Source: Gammaproteobacteria bacterium UBA7449 | GTDB lineage: Bacteria; Pseudomonadota; Gammaproteobacteria; Pseudomonadales; Pseudohongiellaceae | DNA: 64,000 bases | Reading direction: 5' to 3' | NCBI GenBank assembly: GCA_002477465.1 | Contig: DLPV01000042.1 | Location: 62,001-126,000 of the forward strand | Part shown: positions 52,716-61,875 of the stretch, one piece after another | Numbering within the stretch: position 1 is the stretch's first letter | Layout: every line of letters starts with the position of its first letter | The notes under the pieces: model-generated | The model's database searches: none | The model's input: only the letters and a program-made list of their open reading frames with translations | Told to the model about the DNA's origin: nothing | Translations under genes and position numbers: made by a program

Positions 52716-53542
52716 GCGTCGCTTTCTATTCCACACGCATTCTGATCGCCTGGCAGCAGGCGGTCGGTGCGGCCGGTTATGCGGTAGGCCAGCAGGCCTA
52801 CCCATTCACGGATGGCCGTTTCTAGCGTACGGAGATTGCCGGAAAAACGGTAGTTGACCCGCAGCAGCTCGTCCTTTTCAGAGTAATGGTCGACCGGGTA
52901 TGGGGTTACCGGCCATCCGACCTTGCAGAAGACCCCAACTGCGCGCGGCATATGAAAGGCCGATGTGATCAGTATCCATTCTTCCCCCGCCTGGGGATTT
53001 AGCAGCGTCTTGCTGTGTAAAGCATTCTCCGCTGTATTGCGTGATTCGCTTTCATAGATAATCGCGCGTTCCCCCATATCCAGTTGCTCAAACAGAAACC
53101 GGGTATAGTCTGCTTCCTTGTAGGCTTGTTCAGTTATCGACCCGCTGCCACCGGTAAACACCAGCTGTGCATCTGGATAAAGGTTGGCCAGATACATAAA
53201 CGCGGTGAGACGCTCGGCAGCATCACCAATTTCGGTTTGGCCCCAAGTGTCTGAGAGTGCAGGATTGACGGCACCGCCCAGCACAATCACGCCCGCGGGG
53301 CTCATAGGTAGTGCGGCATTGGCCGCAAAGCGATTCTCCAGGGGATAGATAAGCCACTCGCCCAGTGGCAGGGTTCCAACTAGCAGCAAGAGCAACGCTG
53401 TGAGCGAGAGGAAGAATCTCGACATTTTTTGCCATCCAGCGATCAGGCTGAGCCAGGCGGCCATGCCAAGTGTAACCAAAAGGCTGCCTGGGGTGATCAA
53501 GGCCCAGACTATTTTTGAGGCAAAAAAGAAAACACTTTCCAT
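52712..53542 (-). CDS. YdcF/ElyC-like (DUF218) membrane protein
   Basis: A 276-residue protein with two N-terminal membrane segments (about residues 8-35 and 41-62) followed by a DUF218 domain: GVIVLGGAVNPAL, ERLTAFMYLANLYPDAQLVFTGGSGS, ESESRNTAENALHSKTLL, and WILITSAFHMPRAVGVFCKVGWPVTPYPVD. This layout matches ElyC of E. coli, which affects peptidoglycan and enterobacterial common antigen carrier lipid use. The gene converges on the AsmA-like pseudogene and overlaps its end by four bases. Confidence 0.9.
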   Translation of the reverse strand: MESVFFFASKIVWALITPGSLLVTLGMAAWLSLIAGWQKMSRFFLSLTALLLLLVGTLPLGEWLIYPLENRFAANAALPMSPAGVIVLGGAVNPALSDTWGQTEIGDAAERLTAFMYLANLYPDAQLVFTGGSGSITEQAYKEADYTRFLFEQLDMGERAIIYESESRNTAENALHSKTLLNPQAGEEWILITSAFHMPRAVGVFCKVGWPVTPYPVDHYSEKDELLRVNYRFSGNLRTLETAIREWVGLLAYRITGRTDRLLPGDQNACGIESDA

Positions 53543-53724
53543 AGACTAGTTGATCGACACTAAGGCATTGAATATTAATCTAATTTTAGAAAGCGGGCTT
53601 GTTTGGCAGATACGCAAAGGAATTCGACTGTGGGTTAGAAACGGCGGTTGAATTTGCTACCATCCTGACTTGGTTAATTTTTCAAGTTTTCCAGATTTAT
53701 ACCCATTCTCAGGAGTTAATAGAC

Positions 53725-54204
53725 ATGGCAATTCAGGTAGGCGACAAGATTCCGACAGCGACCTTCAATGTAATGACTGCGGATGGTCCGCAGGGTATGT
53801 CTTCGGATGAGATTTTTGCTGGCAAGAAGGTCGTATTCTTTGCTGTTCCTGGTGCATTTACGCCGGGTTGTTCCATGACGCATCTGCCTGGATTCGTTGT
53901 GCAGGCCGATTCCATTAAGGCCAAAGGGGTGGATACAATTGCTTGCATGTCAGTAAACGATGCCTTCGTGATGGGTAGTTGGGGCCAGGCCCAAAATGCA
54001 GATGAAATTCTCATGCTGGCCGATGGCAATGCGGAATTCACCAAGGCCATAGGCATGGAATTAGATGCCAGTGGTTTCGGTATGGGGACTCGCAGCCAGC
54101 GGTTTGGCATGATCGTGGAAGACGGCACCGTGACCTATGTGGGCATAGAAGCGCCTGGTGAGATCAAGGCGAGCTCTGCTGAAACCATGCTGGAACAATT
54201 GTAA
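53725..54204 (+). CDS. Peroxiredoxin, Prx5 type
   Basis: Thiol peroxidase of 159 residues. AGGAG nine bases before ATG 53725 supports the start, while the frame extends upstream by 42 codons of unlikely sequence. Peroxidatic C49 sits in FAVPGAFTPGCSMTHLPGF, the Prx5 signature, and C74 in TIACMSVNDAFVMGSWG. The dimer-interface motif GMGTRSQRFGMIVEDG is present. Such enzymes reduce hydrogen peroxide and organic peroxides with thioredoxin or glutaredoxin. Confidence 0.95.
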   Translation: MAIQVGDKIPTATFNVMTADGPQGMSSDEIFAGKKVVFFAVPGAFTPGCSMTHLPGFVVQADSIKAKGVDTIACMSVNDAFVMGSWGQAQNADEILMLADGNAEFTKAIGMELDASGFGMGTRSQRFGMIVEDGTVTYVGIEAPGEIKASSAETMLEQL

Positions 54205-54267
54205 GTAGATTTTTTACCTCGAAAGCGCCATGTAACCCATAAAAACAATAACTAGAGGGAAGCTGTC

Positions 54268-54978
54268 ATGATTACTCAACATCTCGATTACTTTGATGGT
54301 GATACGGTGCTGGAAGCCTACGTGGCTTATGAAGAGACCGATGTGCAGAAGCCGCTGGTGTTGATTGCACATGATTGGAGTGGTCGCCGTGAATCTGCCT
54401 GCAACGCAGCAGAACGCATTGCTGCGATGGGCTACGTAGGCTTCGCCCTCGATATGTATGGCAAGGGCGTGTTTGGCTCAGATGGTGATACCGAGGGCAA
54501 CGCCGCCTTGATGAACCCGTTTGCCTCAGATCGGGCTCTGCTGAGGCAGCGCGTTCGTGCTGCCCTGGTGGCGGGCCGCAACGTGCCACAGGTTGATCCA
54601 ACCCGAGTCGCTGCTATGGGTTACTGTTTCGGCGGTATGTGTGTGCTGGAGCTGGCTCGCGCTGGCGCCGATGTGCTGGGTGTTGTATCAATTCACGGTA
54701 TCCTTGCTGCGTCTGAGCTTGCCAATGAGGCAGTCCGTGCCAAGGTCCTTTGTCTCCATGGGCACGATGATCCCATGGTGCCACCCGATCAGGTACTGGA
54801 ATTTGAAACCGAAATGACGAAGGCTGGGGTCGACTGGCAGCTACATGCCTATGGCGGCACCATGCATGCTTTCACCCACGCGGGAGCAAACAATCCGGAA
54901 TTTGGCACGGTCTACAATCAGGTCGCTGAGAAGCGCTGCTACCAGTCACTGGAAAACTTCCTGGCCGAGATATTCTGA
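54268..54978 (+). CDS. Dienelactone hydrolase family protein
   Basis: Alpha/beta-hydrolase of 236 residues with a cysteine nucleophile, C120 in AMGYCFGGMCVLEL, as in dienelactone hydrolase, acid in LHGHDDPMVPP (D167) and H200 in YGGTMHAFTH. An N-terminal E36-equivalent region LIAHDWSGRRE matches the family. AGAGGGAAG precedes the ATG. It sits between a peroxiredoxin gene and a DASS transporter gene. Most bacterial members are not on chlorocatechol pathways, and nothing here suggests that one is. Confidence 0.9.
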   Translation: MITQHLDYFDGDTVLEAYVAYEETDVQKPLVLIAHDWSGRRESACNAAERIAAMGYVGFALDMYGKGVFGSDGDTEGNAALMNPFASDRALLRQRVRAALVAGRNVPQVDPTRVAAMGYCFGGMCVLELARAGADVLGVVSIHGILAASELANEAVRAKVLCLHGHDDPMVPPDQVLEFETEMTKAGVDWQLHAYGGTMHAFTHAGANNPEFGTVYNQVAEKRCYQSLENFLAEIF

Positions 54979-55061
54979 CCTTGCCGAGACCCTCTGAAAA
55001 GTCACCACCTGCTATTGCTACCGGTGGCCCAGTCTAAATCGACCCAGCACAAGGAAGTCCC

Positions 55062-56756
55062 ATGACCGCGACCAATGAAATCCTGGAAGAGAACGAGGGC
55101 GTACCCCTGCGCAGCAAGATTGGCCTGTGGCTGGGACCTGCTGTTTTCCTGTCGATGCTACTCTTTGTAGAGCTGGACCCGAGCAATCCCCTGGTAACCA
55201 GGATGGCTGCGGTGATCCTGTGGATGGCAATCTGGTGGATGACGGAAGCGATCCCGCTGGCAGCGACCGCGCTGTTACCAATACTGCTGTTTCCGTTTCT
55301 GGGGATCATGAGAGGGCGGGAAATCAGCGCAGGCGGTCGCGTTGATCTGAGCACTGCCACCTTCCAGGATGGGTTCAGTGTTCGCGATTTCGATGTCATC
55401 TTCCCCAATGTGGCGAACCAGTACATGGATTGGATTATCCTGTTATTCATGGGTGGCTTTATCATTGCCGTCGCGGTTGAAAAGTGGAATCTGCACAAAC
55501 GCATTGCGCTCAATATTTTGGCAGTCGTGGGCGGCCAACCCCATCGCCTGGTGCTAGGCTTTATGCTTGCGACGGGCTTTCTTTCGATGTGGCTGTCCAA
55601 TACTGCAACCGCGCTGATGATGATGCCCATGGGCATGTCCCTGATTCTACTGTACGAAGAGCTGAACGCAGGGGCAGTGCAGCGCGGTGAAACTGTGGAT
55701 GCCAGAGCACCCAATTTTTCCCTGACCCTGCTACTGGGAATTGCCTATTCTGCGTCGATTGGTGGTTTCGCTACCCTGATTGGCACACCACCCAATGGCG
55801 TGCTGGTGACTCAGTTACCCCAGCTATTTCCAGAGGCGCCTGACCTGACATTTTCTACCTGGATGATGTTTGCCTTGCCCATGAGTGCGGTTTATATGGT
55901 GCTGGCTTGGTTGCTTCTGACCCGGTTGGTTTATCCCCTGCCTACTTCCACGCCCTTTAGCGGACGAGACTTTATCCACAATGAGCTGCGCAAACTCGGC
56001 CCCATTAGCGTCGAAGAAAGACGGGTGCTGGTGGTATTCGTCGCCTTTGCGGTTTTGCTAATAACGCGCAAGGAGCGTCTGTTTGGAGCTGAGGTTGATA
56101 TATTCGGTTGGAGTTACTATCTGGATAATCTGCTCAGAGCCATGGGTTCGCAGCCAGTAGGGACTCTAATCGATGACGGTACTGTCTCCATCGGCATGGC
56201 GCTGACTCTCTTCATGATACCTGCTGGGAAGGCGATCGGCGGTAGACTGCTGGATTGGGATGATGCCAAGAAAATTCCCTGGGGCATCCTGCTGCTGTTT
56301 GGTGGTGGTCTTGCGATTGCAAAAGGATTTACAACTTCAGGCCTATCTGGCTATATCGCGGCCCAATTGCAGACTTGGCTGGGTGATGCGAGTCCGTTCG
56401 TTATCGTAGTGAGCACTGTGGGAATTATCACCGGTTTGACGGAGGTCGCCTCTAATACCGCAACGATTTCACTGTCGCTGCCGATAATGGCAAGCCTGTC
56501 CCAGGCTATCGAAGCGCACCCCTTGCTGTTGCTGATTCCGACCACTGTCGCTGCTTCCTGCGCGTTCATGTTGCCAGTTTCCACTCCCCCAAATGCCATA
56601 GTGTATGGTTCCGGGCGCATTCCCATCATGAAAATGGTGATCGCTGGAGTGTGGTTGGATGTTTTGTCTGTTGTCCTGCTAACTGCTTTTGTCTATACGC
56701 TCGGTCACCTGGCATTTGGGGTTTTGGACGGTTTTCCAGCCTGGGCTGCTCAATAA
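55062..56756 (+). CDS. SLC13/DASS sodium-coupled anion transporter
   Basis: A 564-residue membrane protein of the divalent anion:Na+ symporter family. It carries the two characteristic SNT sites that bind sodium and carboxylate: MWLSNTATALMMMP (about residue 185) and TEVASNTATISLSLP (about residue 465), plus family blocks WMAIWWMTEAIPLAATALLPILLFPF and TLIGTPPNGVL. DASS proteins carry C4-dicarboxylates, citrate or sulfate; no specific residue here decides the substrate. The start is ATG 55062. Confidence 0.93.
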   Translation: MTATNEILEENEGVPLRSKIGLWLGPAVFLSMLLFVELDPSNPLVTRMAAVILWMAIWWMTEAIPLAATALLPILLFPFLGIMRGREISAGGRVDLSTATFQDGFSVRDFDVIFPNVANQYMDWIILLFMGGFIIAVAVEKWNLHKRIALNILAVVGGQPHRLVLGFMLATGFLSMWLSNTATALMMMPMGMSLILLYEELNAGAVQRGETVDARAPNFSLTLLLGIAYSASIGGFATLIGTPPNGVLVTQLPQLFPEAPDLTFSTWMMFALPMSAVYMVLAWLLLTRLVYPLPTSTPFSGRDFIHNELRKLGPISVEERRVLVVFVAFAVLLITRKERLFGAEVDIFGWSYYLDNLLRAMGSQPVGTLIDDGTVSIGMALTLFMIPAGKAIGGRLLDWDDAKKIPWGILLLFGGGLAIAKGFTTSGLSGYIAAQLQTWLGDASPFVIVVSTVGIITGLTEVASNTATISLSLPIMASLSQAIEAHPLLLLIPTTVAASCAFMLPVSTPPNAIVYGSGRIPIMKMVIAGVWLDVLSVVLLTAFVYTLGHLAFGVLDGFPAWAAQ

Positions 56757-56991
56757 TTCACCATTCGCGAGCCAGTTTCCGAATTAGGCACAATTCGCAA
56801 AATGCAGTTGCAGGTGGTTTGACCAAATCGCCTTTATGCTAATGTCTGATACAGGCTTTCGTGAAATATGCTCAAGCATAGAGATGTCGCTGGAGCCCAG
56901 GTAATCAGAGGCCTCTATGAAAAATCGAGTAACGAACCAATAAAAAGAAGCTGACTTCGGGCAACGCGCCTTTATCCTAGAATCACACGCT

Positions 56992-57678
56992 ATGAATGAT
57001 AAACAGCCTATCAAGGACATACAGAACGACCCCTGTCCTGCCGGCGACGACAATTGCCCTAACCTGTCAGAAGCAGAACGCCTGCGGGAAGAGGTCAAAC
57101 AGTTGTCGGCTATGGTGCGCACGGATGAGCTTACCGGGCTGTTTAATTATCGCTATTTTTATCAGGCGTTGGGCCTGGAAATGGAACGTACCCGCCGATC
57201 CGGTCAGTCAGTTTGTTTGATTATGTGCGACCTGGACCATTTCAAGGATATCAACGATGTTCATGGGCATGAAGTCGGTAACTTGGTGTTAAGCCATGTC
57301 GCTGACTTGGTCCGCAAGACTATCCGTCGTCTTGATATTCCCTGTCGCTTTGGAGGCGAAGAGTTTGCCATTATCCTGCCCGATACCAAGCTCCGCCACG
57401 GCGTGCGATTCGCCAATCGACTGCGCCTTATTGTTGAAAACTCTCCGGTTAAATCTGGTGGCATGATGCTGGGAATCCAGGCCAGTTTCGGGGTAGACAT
57501 TTACAAGCGCAGTGGCCATTTCACTGAAAGAGAATTCGTTGAAAGCGTTGACTCCTTTCTGTATCAGGCGAAGAGTGAGGGGCGCAACAGAGTTTGTCAT
57601 GCGCCATACGCGAAGAAAGATGAAGTTCCCGTCGACGAAACAGATGCCTTGATTGGCGGAATTGATAAAGACGAATAG
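56992..57678 (+). CDS. GGDEF-domain diguanylate cyclase
   Basis: A 228-residue cytoplasmic protein making cyclic di-GMP. The N-terminal 45 residues are polar with a short helix (LSEAERLREEVKQLSAM), and the domain starts at DELTGLFNYRYF. The active-site motif is GGEEF at 121-125, preceded by RRLD (112-115), the RxxD inhibitory site five residues upstream, so feedback inhibition is likely. DHFKDINDVHGHEVGN binds metal and substrate. No sensory domain is fused; the N-terminal cysteines (CPAGDDNCPN) could sense redox but this is speculative. Confidence 0.93.
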   Translation: MNDKQPIKDIQNDPCPAGDDNCPNLSEAERLREEVKQLSAMVRTDELTGLFNYRYFYQALGLEMERTRRSGQSVCLIMCDLDHFKDINDVHGHEVGNLVLSHVADLVRKTIRRLDIPCRFGGEEFAIILPDTKLRHGVRFANRLRLIVENSPVKSGGMMLGIQASFGVDIYKRSGHFTEREFVESVDSFLYQAKSEGRNRVCHAPYAKKDEVPVDETDALIGGIDKDE

Positions 57679-57693
57679 GCTACTGGCTGGATT

Positions 57694-58320
57694 CTAAACC
57701 TCACGCGCAAGATGATACAGTATCGCTGCTGTTGCCCCCCATATTCGATACTCACCATAGTTTAGTTCCAGCACGGCACGTTTTTCATTTTTGTAGTTAA
57801 CGTAGGCATGCTGATAGGCATCAGGATCAAGCACCAGATCCAATGGTGCTTCAAAGATATCTGCGACCTCAATTGGGCAGGGCACAAATTCCAGGTCTTG
57901 TTCTATCAACCCCACAACGGGAGTGACTCGATACCCTGATGGCATGGCCATCTCACCTATGGGCCCAAGCACTTCAACATGCTGGGGGTGTAAGCCAATT
58001 TCTTCATGGCTCTCTCTGAGCGCAGTAGCAGCCTCATCGACATCCTGTGTTTCAGCTGTGCCACCCGGCAGGCTGATTTGACCGGGGTGACTCTTCAAAT
58101 TTGCAGAGCGAACCGTCAGCACTATGTGGCTTTCAGAATCGGCGTTAACTCGGGTCACAGGAATTAATACGGCAGCCCTGCGTAAATTTTTCCGGTCCTT
58201 GTCTGAGAGTCGATTCACCGACTCATCCGGATGTGCAATGGGTTGCTGCACTTTCGCTTTCTCACTTTCAAAGAATTGGAGCAAATCTTCGAAGCGCTGT
58301 GATGATTTAGTAGGAGCCAT
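57694..58320 (-). CDS. nudL: NudL-type CoA pyrophosphatase (Nudix)
   Basis: Nudix hydrolase likely to cleave CoA or acyl-CoA to phosphopantetheine and 3',5'-ADP. ATG 58320 has AGGA seven bases upstream and gives 208 residues; the frame continues far upstream but into the terminator region. The extended family sequence LKSHPGQISLPGGTAE, then ATALRESHEEIGLHP, matches NudL, where the HPGQISFPGG-like prefix before the Nudix box is diagnostic. The C-terminal YRIWGATAAILYHLAR is also typical. Downstream of the receptor gene terminator on the same strand. Confidence 0.93.
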   Translation of the reverse strand: MAPTKSSQRFEDLLQFFESEKAKVQQPIAHPDESVNRLSDKDRKNLRRAAVLIPVTRVNADSESHIVLTVRSANLKSHPGQISLPGGTAETQDVDEAATALRESHEEIGLHPQHVEVLGPIGEMAMPSGYRVTPVVGLIEQDLEFVPCPIEVADIFEAPLDLVLDPDAYQHAYVNYKNEKRAVLELNYGEYRIWGATAAILYHLAREV

Positions 58321-58352
58321 ATTTATCCTGTCGGCATAAAAGTTAAATATAT

Positions 58353-58380
58353 AAAAATGCCGGCACAGGCCGGCATTTTT
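58353..58380 (-). terminator. rho-independent terminator of the TonB-receptor gene
   Basis: AAAAATGCCGGC and GCCGGCATTTTT form a 12-base perfect stem around ACAG, read on the minus strand just after the receptor stop at 58424. A T tract follows on either strand. It sits before the nudL start on the same strand, so nudL has separate transcription or only read-through. Confidence 0.9.
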
Positions 58381-58423
58381 ACTAAAGATTAGCCCGAACA
58401 GTGAGTTGGGCGCAGGGCTCCGC

Positions 58424-60505
58424 TTACAGGAAGTCCCACTGCACAGCAAGGAACGCACGGGCTTCTTGACCTGGGAAGTATCGATCACCGGTGAAGGTTG
58501 TCCAATCGGCGCGCTCAGCATACAACTCGTTGGTTAGATTGAGCACATTCAGGGAGACCGTCACGTCTTCGGAGAAACGATATTGTCCACGCAGGTTGAG
58601 AAGGTCGTGGCCTTCATATTCTGCGGTGTTTTCCGGGTTGGTGTAGTACTCGCCCATATTGGCCCATTCCAGTTCCAGCGTTGTGCTGGCAAGGGGCTGC
58701 CAGATTAAACGTAAGTTTCCAAACAGGTTGGGAGAGGTGTCGATATCATTACCCTTAATATCAACGCCGCCAGAGATGATTGAGTTCTCGTAAGTGTGCT
58801 TGGCAAAGTTAGCCACGCCGCGTATCGACAAGGTGTCGGTAAGCGAATGACCGTAGCTCACTTCCAGACCCTGGTGCTGGGTGTTGCTGCCATTCAGGTT
58901 TTCGCGCGAGCTGTTGGTGATGATGCCGTTATCCTTGTTCATGCGATACAGGCTAACTGAGTAATCCCAGTTCAGACCTGCCCCGTTGACAGCGATTTCA
59001 TAGCTATCCAACTCCACCGATTCCAGATCCGCTACCGTTTGGGCGTTCTGCAGTCGGTACAACTCAGTCGCCTGGGGTGCGCGAAAGCCGCGCTGCACCC
59101 GTAGCTGCAGGTTCGCATAGTCGCTTAGGGTGTAGCTTAGTCCCAGCTTTGGAGAGAGGTTAGTGAAGCTGTCGGCACGATCAGATGGACGGTTGTAGCG
59201 GCAACCGAAACGACAGGGGACGCCAAACTCATTGGTGCGGCCGTCTATCATCAGGTTGTCATATTCGTAGTCCACGTCTTCCAGTCGCAGTCCCAGAGAG
59301 AGTTCCCAGCCGCTAGCGAAAGACTGCTCATAATTAACGAACGCTGCGAGCTGACGCGCTTCCACTTCGAAATCGTAATGCCGTCCCTGGGGGATGGAAT
59401 TGCGGAGGAAGAAAGAGCCTTGAGTAGGGTTAGGCTGGTACTGCAGCAGTTGCGCGCTGGTGTCCTCTAAGTCCATACCAATGGCAAGCACCGCGCCGTT
59501 ATCCAGGGTTCGATACCCGGCGCCCTGAAAACCCAGGGTGGTGTGCTGAAAATCTTCAACGGGTTGGCCCGGCAGGAAGTGCTGAATGAAATTCATGTTC
59601 ACTTCACGCCAGTATGGAGTAAAGACAAACTCCCAGTTTTCGTTCTGGTGAGAGATGGTAGTCCAGACCCGGTGGTTCTTGCTGTCGCGATAGGCTCCAG
59701 GATTTGGATTGCGTTTGCGGAGATCTCCGTCCTTGTAGACATCAGTACCAACGATGTAACCGGCGGTTTCCTGATTTAGATTGATCAAAGTGAATCCGCC
59801 GTCAATCTCAGTACCGCCTCCTGCATCGTAGTTGTATAGCCAGGACAGCTTTTGCTGGTCGAATCCTGATTCTTCCTGATAGCCTTTTTCGTTAACGCCA
59901 TTAACCAGGAATAGTTGTTTGAAGTTCCCATTTTCGCTGCCTAGCCTGGCGTTGCCACGATAGGTGCCGCGCGGTCCTTTTTCCAGGCGCAGGGATTTAG
60001 CTTCGCCTGGTTCTGGAAGTACAACATTAATCAGTCCGTGCACGGCATTCGATCCCCAAAATGCGCTGCCCGGTCCGCGCACCACTTCGATGCGGTCTGC
60101 GCTCTCGGAGTGGGTGTCGAACATTTCGTTGACGTTACAAAATCCGTGTGAGCGAACAGGTATTCCATTTTCTGCAACCAGGAAGGCGCCACATGCACCT
60201 GCTCCCGTAAAGACTGGGGAGCGGATCGCAGCCAGGCTTTCCTGGCCATTGTTGCGATGAATGTTTACACCCGGCAGGCGGTTCAATGCCTGTTGGTAAT
60301 GCATCTGCGCAACGCGGCTGAGTTCTTCAGCGCCAATGACCGAAACTGCAGCGTTTAGATCCGCCAGTCCTTCGGATCGACGAGATCGGGATATCACCTC
60401 AATCTCTTCGATTGCTTCAATGCCTGCGGTCGATTGTGCCAGCACAGGCATCGCGCCCAAGGTAGTCACTGCTGCAATGCTGGATGCTACTATCTTACGA
60501 ATCAT
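58424..60505 (-). CDS. TonB-dependent outer-membrane receptor
   Basis: A complete 693-residue receptor: signal peptide ending near PVLAQ (residue 24), TonB-box-like IEEIEVISRS (about 33-42), plug with AELSRVAQMHYQQALNRLPGVNIHRNNGQESLAAIRSP, RIEVVRGPGSAFWGSNAVHGLINVVLPEPGE, and a barrel ending in FLAVQWDFL with the usual terminal aromatic residue. Two cysteine pairs are notable: C105 and C122 (GACGAF, HGFCNV) in the plug and C(x3)C in a barrel loop (GVPCRFGCRYN). Substrate unknown; no Fur-like box was found upstream. Confidence 0.94.
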   Translation of the reverse strand: MIRKIVASSIAAVTTLGAMPVLAQSTAGIEAIEEIEVISRSRRSEGLADLNAAVSVIGAEELSRVAQMHYQQALNRLPGVNIHRNNGQESLAAIRSPVFTGAGACGAFLVAENGIPVRSHGFCNVNEMFDTHSESADRIEVVRGPGSAFWGSNAVHGLINVVLPEPGEAKSLRLEKGPRGTYRGNARLGSENGNFKQLFLVNGVNEKGYQEESGFDQQKLSWLYNYDAGGGTEIDGGFTLINLNQETAGYIVGTDVYKDGDLRKRNPNPGAYRDSKNHRVWTTISHQNENWEFVFTPYWREVNMNFIQHFLPGQPVEDFQHTTLGFQGAGYRTLDNGAVLAIGMDLEDTSAQLLQYQPNPTQGSFFLRNSIPQGRHYDFEVEARQLAAFVNYEQSFASGWELSLGLRLEDVDYEYDNLMIDGRTNEFGVPCRFGCRYNRPSDRADSFTNLSPKLGLSYTLSDYANLQLRVQRGFRAPQATELYRLQNAQTVADLESVELDSYEIAVNGAGLNWDYSVSLYRMNKDNGIITNSSRENLNGSNTQHQGLEVSYGHSLTDTLSIRGVANFAKHTYENSIISGGVDIKGNDIDTSPNLFGNLRLIWQPLASTTLELEWANMGEYYTNPENTAEYEGHDLLNLRGQYRFSEDVTVSLNVLNLTNELYAERADWTTFTGDRYFPGQEARAFLAVQWDFL

Positions 60506-60602
60506 GTTTACTTCTCTCCGTCTATGCGGACTGTAGTCACGATTATTGATTTTTTGCCTCGTAAAGTGGCCGGGAGGTGCTTTCTTGCAGTCCTGTTAGT
60601 TT

Positions 60603-60640
60603 TGGCTCCTTACAGACATATCTTTATGTCGTGGGAGCCA
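60603..60640 (-). repeat. two-stem hairpin upstream of the TonB-receptor gene
   Basis: TGGCTCC at 60603-60609 pairs with GGAGCCA at 60634-60640, enclosing GACATA (60615) paired with TATGTC (60630). The result is a stacked, 38-base structure about 100 bases upstream of the receptor start. No T tract, so a terminator is unlikely. It could be a regulatory leader element or operator. The whole 60506-60890 gap holds no other gene I recognise. Confidence 0.45.
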
Positions 60641-60890
60641 CAGGTTTTAGAATTCTCGCTCGATCAGGATCGACGAGATTCATCAAGCCGTGGCGGTCGG
60701 CGTTGGTAAGGGATGATAGCATGAAAGTCACGCTGTTTCCCTCCGCCAGGGTGTTTTGCACGACCTGGAGAGACCGCGTAAACTAGGATCAAAAGCCGTT
60801 GGTTGGCGTTTATGACACTTTGTTGCGAATTTTGGGGCCCGCTTGGCTAATGCCGGGACCGCGCAAGAGAGTAGGATTTGGGGGCAAGCG

Positions 60891-61857
60891 ATTAAAACTC
60901 GAATAACAGAGATGCTGGGCATCGCTCATCCCGTGGTGCAAGGCGGCATGCAGTGGGTCGGCGTGGCTGAGCTGGCCTCGGCAGTTTCAAATGCTGGCGG
61001 TCTCGGCATTCTGACCGGTCTTACCCAGCCTACGCCAGATGCACTGTCGCGACAAGACAGACAAACCTTTTGCTGTCAATCTGACAATTTTGCATACGAT
61101 CAAGCCAGTGCCCTATGAAGACTATGCCCAGGCTATCGTCGATTCAGGCGTAAAAATTGTGGAAACAGCCGGCCGCAACCCGGAGCCCTTTCTGCCGCTG
61201 TTTAAATCTGCCGGCATCAAGGTGATTCACAAATGCACCTCGATTCGTCATTCCCTGAAATCCGAGAGCATTGGTTGTGATGCGGTGAGCGTCGACGGGT
61301 TTGAGTGTGCGGGGCACCCGGGTGAAGATGATGTTACCAATCTGATCTTGCTACCACTCGCGGCGCGACGACTAAAAATCCCTTTTGTCGCCTCCGGTGG
61401 TCTCGGTGATGACAGGGGTCTTGCTGCGGCACTAGCCCTCGGCGCCGACGGGATCAATATGGGTACGCGCTTCATGGTCACAGAAGAAGCGCCTATCCAT
61501 ACTAAAGTGAAGCAGGCTATGGTAGATGCAAGCGAACTTGATACCGCGCTGATTTACCGTACCTTGAGCAATACCGCGCGAGTATTCTAGAACAGTATTG
61601 CAGAGCATGTGTTGGAAATAGAATCCCGGCCCGGTGCGACCAGGTTTGAGGATATCCAACCCTTGGTGCAGGGTGCCAAGGGCAAGGAACTTTTTGCAGA
61701 GGGAGACCTGGAACGAGGTATCTGGTCTGCAGGTATGGTAGTTGGTTTGGTCGATGATATTCCAAGCTGCGAAGAGTTGATTCAACGAATCGTAGCGGAT
61801 GCTGAAGAGATTATTAGCGATCGGCTGGCTAAGGTATTGCAGGCCTTATTGGCATAA
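60891..61857 (+). pseudogene. decayed nitronate monooxygenase-family gene
   Basis: FMN TIM-barrel enzyme family (2-nitropropane dioxygenase-like). Coding resemblance starts at IKTRITEMLGIAHPVVQGGMQWVGVAELASAVSNAGGLG. Three lesions: the expected start codon is ATT (60891-60893) with GGGGG nine bases upstream; a frameshift between DAL (near 61047) and CRDKTDKPFAVN (near 61051) suggests a small deletion; and an in-frame TAG at 61588-61590 interrupts NTARVF and NSIAEHVLEIESRPG. The rest is well conserved (CDAVSVDGFECAGHPGEDD, VASGGLGDDRGLAAALALGADGINMGTRF). The frame ends at TAA 61855-61857. Confidence 0.85.
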
Positions 61858-61875
61858 CTGAATAGGGATTGATTG

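Noticed and set aside
60506..60890. Cobalamin riboswitch upstream of the TonB receptor
   Set aside because: No B12-box-like sequence or other conserved core could be found on the minus strand.
27296..61590. Amber codon reassignment or pyrrolysine/selenocysteine-like insertion
   Set aside because: TAG is the normal stop of many intact genes here, and no special downstream element or pyl gene was seen; left as an open observation only.
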